From the NCBI GenBank assembly GCA_964522665.1, contig CAZFVY010000036.1:1-58161 (forward strand): a stretch of 58,161 bases of DNA, written 5' to 3'. The notes under the pieces are model-generated. The model saw nothing but the letters and a program-made list of their open reading frames with translations, ran no database searches and was not told the origin of the DNA. Made by a program: the position numbers and the translations under genes. This DNA is from CAZFVY01 sp964522665. Its GTDB lineage: Bacteria; Verrucomicrobiota; Verrucomicrobiia; Limisphaerales; CAZFVY01. The stretch's first letter is position 1, and each line of letters opens with the position of its first letter. This document shows, one piece after another, positions 54,384 through 58,161 of this stretch.

Positions 54384-57300
54384 GCGTCTCGGAGCCATTC
54401 ATCCGCCGGCCGGTAGGCACTTCGCTGCTGGCGATCGGGTTGTTTGTGCTCGGCGTCGTGGCGTATCACCTCCTGCCGGTGGCGCCGCTGCCGCGCGTCG
54501 ATTACCCGGTGGTGCAAGTCTCGGCGGCGCTACCCGGCGCCGATCCGGCGACGATGGCCTCGTCGGTGGCCGCGCCGCTCGAGCGGCGCCTGGGGCAAAT
54601 CGCGGGCGTGACCGAGATGACCTCGATCAGCACGCTCGGCAGTTGCTCGGTGACGATGCAATTCGACCTCAATCGCAAGGTCGATGGCGCCGCCCGGGAC
54701 GTCCAGGCGGCGATCAACGCGGCGGCCAATGATCTGCCGATCAACCTGCCCAGTCCGCCAACCTACCGCAAAGTCAACCCGGCCGACGCGCCGATCATGG
54801 TGATGGCGCTGACGTCGCCCGTGCTCGCGCCGGTCGAGGTTTTTGAATACGCCGACGCCATTCTCGGCCAGCAATTGAGCCAGATTGAAGGGGTCAGCCA
54901 GGTCTTCCTCAACGGCGCCGAGAAATCCGCCGTGCGGATCCAGGTGAATCCCGCGGCGCTGGCCTCGACCGGCCTGAGCATGGAGGATGTCCGTACGATG
55001 CTCGGCCAGGTGAACGTCGATGCGCCCAAGGGCGTGTTGGACGGCGCCGACGTGGCGTACACGGTGGCCAGCAACGATCAACTGGTCGATGCCAAAGATT
55101 ACCAGAATTTGATCCTGACCCTGAAACACGGCACGCCGGTCAAGCTGAGTTCATTGGCGACCATCGTCGAGGGGGTCGAGAACGACAAACTGGCGGGCTG
55201 GCAGGGAACCGAGCGCGCCATTCTGCTCATTATTTTCAAACAGCCGGACGCGAACGTGATCGACACCGTGGACCGCATCCGCGCCGAATTGCCGCACCTG
55301 GAAAAGTGGCTGCCGCCCTCGGTTAAGATCAGCCCGCTGAGCGACCGGACGGTGACGATCCGGGCGTCCGTGCACGAAGTTCAGATTTCCCTGCTCTTGA
55401 GCATCGGGCTGGTCGTGCTGGTCATCTTCGTTTTCTTGCGGCGGTTCTGGCCGACGTTTATCGCGAGCGTCACGGTGCCGCTGGCGCTGGCGGGGACGTT
55501 TGGCGCCATGTACCTGTTTCATTTCAGCCTCGATAATCTCTCGCTGATGGCGGTCACGGTCTCGGTCGGGTTCGTGGTGGATGACGCCATCGTCGTGATC
55601 GAAAACGTGTTCCGGCACGTCGAGCACGGGGAGGCGTCCATGCCGGCGGCGTTGAAAGGCGCGCGGCAGATCGGCTTCACGGTGGTCTCGATGAGCCTGT
55701 CGCTGGTGGCGGTGTTCATTCCGCTGTTGTTCATGGGCGGGTTGATCGGCCGCCTGTTTCACGAGTTCGCGGTGACCCTGAGCCTGGCAATCCTCGTCTC
55801 CGGCGTCATCTCGTTGACGCTGACGCCGATGCTCTGCTCGCGCTTTCTAAAGCCGGACTCGGCGTATCGCGCGCCGGGACCCCTTTACCGGCTGTTCGAG
55901 ACCGGTTTCAACTGGCTGCTGGGCGGCTACGAGCACGGGCTGAAATGGGTCCTGCGGCACCAAATCGTGATGTTGGTGGTCGCGGCGTTGACGATGGTGG
56001 CCACGTTCTGGCTCTACACCGTGGTGCCGAAGGGGCTTTTCCCGCAGCAGGACAACGGTTTGATTATGGGGACGACCGAGGCGGCGCAGGACATTTCGTT
56101 TGACGCGATGTCCACGCTGCAGGACCGCGTGGCGCGCGTGGTCCTGGCGGACCCGGACATCGCCACGCTCGGCTCGTTCATCGGCGGCGGTGGCGGCGGC
56201 TCGACGGTGAATAACGGCCGCATGTTCATCACGCTCAAGCCGCGCGGGGTGCGCAAGGCTCGCGCCGATGAAATCATCAATCGGTTGCGGGGCAAATTGC
56301 GGGACGTCGCCGGGATCACGTTGTTCTTACAGGCCGCCCAGGACATCCGGGTCGGCGGGCGCTTCGGCAAGGCGCAATATCAGTACGCGTTGCAGGCGGC
56401 CGACCTCGACGATCTGAATTCGTGGTCCGCGCAGCTCGTGGATAAACTGCGGACCATACCGCAACTGCGCGACGTCAACAGCGATCAGCAGACGCGCGGC
56501 CTCCAGGCCAACGTCGTCATCGACCGCGAGCAGGCCGCCCGGCTGGGCGTCTCGCCCGTCGCGATCGACAACACGCTCTACGACGCGTTCGGCCAGCGGC
56601 AGGTGTCGGTGGTCTATCAGCGCTACAACCAGCACCACGTCATCCTCGAGGTGGACCCGAAGTTTCGCGAGGACCCCGATTATCTGCGCAAGCTCTACGT
56701 GAAATCGAGCGCCGGGGCGGCGGTCCCGCTCTCGGCGGTCGCGCGCTTCAAGTCGGGCGCCTCGGCGCTGTCGGTGAATCACCAGGGACAATTTCCGGCG
56801 ATCACGCTCTCCTTCAACCTGGCGCCCGGGGTTTCGCTGGGCGAGGCGACCGACGTGATCCAGAAGGCGAAGGATGAGATGCGGATGCCCGCGCGCGTGC
56901 AGGGCAGTTTTCAGGGAACGGCGCAGGTGTTTCAATCATCGCTCTCGTCAATGCCGGTGCTGCTCGCGGCGGCGTTGGTGACGGTCTATGTCGTCCTGGG
57001 CATGCTCTATGAAAGCCTGATTCATCCGATCACGATTCTCTCCACGTTGCCGTCGGCGGGCGTCGGCGCGCTCCTGGCGCTTTGGATCACCGGGAACGAT
57101 TTGTCGCTGGTCTCGTTCATCGGGATCATCCTGCTGATGGGGATCGTGAAGAAAAACGCGATCATGATGATCGATTTCGCCCTCGACGCCGAACGGACGG
57201 AGAATCTCAGTCCGGAGGAGGCGATTTACAAGGCGTGCGTCATCCGCTTCCGTCCGATCATGATGACGACGATGGCGGCGCTATTCGGCGCCTTGCCGCT

Positions 57301-57496
57301 CGCGATCGGGCTGGGCGCCGGCTCGGAATTGCGGCGGCCGCTGGGCATCGCGGTGGTCGGCGGGCTGCTGCTCTCACAAGTGCTGACGCTCTATACGACG
57401 CCGGTCGTCTATCTCGCGTTCGAGCACGCGCGCGACAAGGTTCACGCGTGGCGCCACTCGCGCGCCCCCAAACTGGCTCCGGCGCCCGCGACTTGA
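54380..57496 (+). CDS. RND efflux permease (MdtC-like)
   Basis: The 1038-residue second pump shares the layout of its neighbour: FIRRPVGTSLLAIGLFVLG, PLERRLGQIAGVTEM, VGFVVDDAIVVIENVFRHVE (Asp pair) and GIVKKNAIMMIDFALDAER. It is clearly paralogous to, but diverged from, the preceding permease. Tandem unequal RND permeases with one adaptor are the MdtABC arrangement, in which the two permeases assemble together and only one need relay protons. Confidence 0.95.
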   Translation: MSVSEPFIRRPVGTSLLAIGLFVLGVVAYHLLPVAPLPRVDYPVVQVSAALPGADPATMASSVAAPLERRLGQIAGVTEMTSISTLGSCSVTMQFDLNRKVDGAARDVQAAINAAANDLPINLPSPPTYRKVNPADAPIMVMALTSPVLAPVEVFEYADAILGQQLSQIEGVSQVFLNGAEKSAVRIQVNPAALASTGLSMEDVRTMLGQVNVDAPKGVLDGADVAYTVASNDQLVDAKDYQNLILTLKHGTPVKLSSLATIVEGVENDKLAGWQGTERAILLIIFKQPDANVIDTVDRIRAELPHLEKWLPPSVKISPLSDRTVTIRASVHEVQISLLLSIGLVVLVIFVFLRRFWPTFIASVTVPLALAGTFGAMYLFHFSLDNLSLMAVTVSVGFVVDDAIVVIENVFRHVEHGEASMPAALKGARQIGFTVVSMSLSLVAVFIPLLFMGGLIGRLFHEFAVTLSLAILVSGVISLTLTPMLCSRFLKPDSAYRAPGPLYRLFETGFNWLLGGYEHGLKWVLRHQIVMLVVAALTMVATFWLYTVVPKGLFPQQDNGLIMGTTEAAQDISFDAMSTLQDRVARVVLADPDIATLGSFIGGGGGGSTVNNGRMFITLKPRGVRKARADEIINRLRGKLRDVAGITLFLQAAQDIRVGGRFGKAQYQYALQAADLDDLNSWSAQLVDKLRTIPQLRDVNSDQQTRGLQANVVIDREQAARLGVSPVAIDNTLYDAFGQRQVSVVYQRYNQHHVILEVDPKFREDPDYLRKLYVKSSAGAAVPLSAVARFKSGASALSVNHQGQFPAITLSFNLAPGVSLGEATDVIQKAKDEMRMPARVQGSFQGTAQVFQSSLSSMPVLLAAALVTVYVVLGMLYESLIHPITILSTLPSAGVGALLALWITGNDLSLVSFIGIILLMGIVKKNAIMMIDFALDAERTENLSPEEAIYKACVIRFRPIMMTTMAALFGALPLAIGLGAGSELRRPLGIAVVGGLLLSQVLTLYTTPVVYLAFEHARDKVHAWRHSRAPKLAPAPAT

Positions 57497-57621
57497 GTCG
57501 CGCGGTGAATTGGGTCCCGGGCCGGATATCCGAGTTCGCTGGCCTCGCTTCAGCAAAACTGGGCCCTCCGAAACGGCGGGAGCTCTTGGGCAAAGTAACA
57601 TCGACGCCCCGAAGCAACTTG

Positions 57622-57640
57622 TGATACGTTTTCGGTATCA
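57622..57640 (+). promoter_or_regulatory. TGATAC-GTATCA inverted repeat, possible antitoxin operator
   Basis: TGATAC (57622-57627) and GTATCA (57635-57640) form a perfect 6-bp inverted repeat with a 7-base spacer, 6 bp ahead of the UPF0175 start codon. Antitoxins of this type often repress their own operon, so an operator is plausible; the short arms leave chance as an alternative. Confidence 0.45.
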
Positions 57641-57646
57641 GAGTTT

Positions 57647-57916
57647 ATGGCTGCAACCATTGAGATCTCACTGCCGGATGATCTCGTCAACGCTCTGGGC
57701 GGGACACCCGCGGAACTTCCGCGCCGAACGCTTGAAGCGGTTGTTATCCAATCTTACCGCGCCGGCCTGTTTAGCCACGCTCAAGTAGGGGGAGCGCTCG
57801 GGTTCGACCGCTGGCAAACAGACGCTCTTCTGAAAGACTCCGAGGGCTACCGACCATGGGAGCCGAAAGATTTCGGGGCCGACCTTGATTCCCTCCGGCG
57901 CATCGCCAAACAATGA
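57647..57916 (+). CDS. UPF0175 family antitoxin
   Basis: The 89-residue protein has the UPF0175 pattern: IEISLPDDLVNALGG, a helix VVIQSYRAGLFSHAQVGGALGFDRWQTD, and the tail RPWEPKDFGADLDSL. UPF0175 proteins pair with PIN-domain toxins of the DUF3368 type. Here the downstream partner starts with a 4-bp ATGA overlap, confirming the pair, but it is truncated internally. Confidence 0.9.
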   Translation: MAATIEISLPDDLVNALGGTPAELPRRTLEAVVIQSYRAGLFSHAQVGGALGFDRWQTDALLKDSEGYRPWEPKDFGADLDSLRRIAKQ

Positions 57917-58074
57917 GCGGCGGGATCGTCGTCGCGGACTCCGGCCCGATCCACTATCTCGGAGTGATCGACCTGCCACGGCGAATCGCGGCATTGCGGA
58001 ATACGAATTTCTTCGCGCCGCCTGAGCTTTTGGCCGGGGCCTTGCAGCGAGACCGCGAGCGCCGAAAACAGTGA
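57913..58074 (+). pseudogene. DUF3368/PIN toxin with the middle deleted
   Basis: The 53-residue frame has an intact PIN N-terminus (IVVADSGPIHYLGVID, with the first catalytic Asp) joined directly to what resembles the C-terminal end of the same family (IAALRNTNFFAPPELLAGAL followed by RDRERR). Full toxins are about 150-160 residues, so about 100 central residues, including later catalytic acids, are missing. The deletion keeps the frame. The remaining antitoxin could persist as a solo regulator. Confidence 0.7.
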
Positions 58075-58161
58075 CTCTCCGTTCGGGTGTGAGACAGAAT
58101 TCTCCTGCGGGACTCCGAGACTTGAAGCTCACGCTGTCGGCGATTCGCTCGGTCCCGGAGG

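Noticed and set aside
52152..54398. 748-codon frame antisense to the first RND permease
   Set aside because: His/Arg/Asp-rich shadow; the sense strand encodes a conserved transporter.

Overview
This GC-rich 58 kb window looks like Verrucomicrobiota chromosome, probably of the Pedosphaeraceae/Limisphaerales type. The evidence is the set of family hallmarks: a pseudopilin with the FTFVELLVVI leader, a planctomycete-type cytochrome (DUF1549/DUF1553) gene followed by DUF1501, a giant secreted lamin-tail/CotH protein, a domain-fused cytochrome c peroxidase and an Mla-type lipid transport operon. The assignment is inference from gene content. No rRNA, intact tRNA, CRISPR array or origin was seen.

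Region 1 (about 0.3-14.4 kb, + strand) holds two small secreted genes and then one long, tightly packed operon: phosphoketolase, SpoIIAA-like protein, class I aldolase, a phosphomannomutase-like HAD protein, and a complete N-type ATPase in the order atpD-C-Q-R-B-E-F-A-G. It lacks a delta gene, has a b subunit that ends in a delta-like domain, and has a VIT/CCC1-type metal transporter embedded between atpA and atpG. The c subunit carries carboxylates in both helices. A degenerate tRNA/tmRNA-like 3' end follows atpG and may mark an island edge.

Region 2 (14.5-25.8 kb, - strand) encodes a secreted beta-helix protein, a HEAT-repeat lipoprotein, the DUF1501 and cytochrome pair, an overlapping HNH nuclease/cytosine methyltransferase pair (probable restriction-modification system), a secreted protein resembling a metallopeptidase that has lost its metal site, and an FmdB zinc ribbon protein.

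Region 3 (25.9-32.2 kb, - strand) has moaA, a coiled-coil membrane protein, and an mlaE-mlaF-mlaD cluster headed by an unrecognised secreted protein. A 106-bp palindrome lies in the long divergent gap before a hybrid histidine kinase.

Region 4 (32.8-43.8 kb, + strand) has the kinase, the cytochrome c peroxidase with an extra N-terminal module, and the 2114-residue CotH/lamin-tail protein.

Region 5 (44.0-49.1 kb) is accessory DNA: IS200-like and IS66 remnants, a 277-bp MITE with perfect 34-bp terminal inverted repeats abutting a broken gene, an orphan DUF433 antitoxin, a thioredoxin-like protein, and a DUF4062-like protein that may be a defence effector.

Region 6 (49.2-58.1 kb) has a TetR repressor divergent from an MdtABC-like tripartite efflux operon with two RND permeases, then a UPF0175 antitoxin whose PIN toxin partner has lost its middle.
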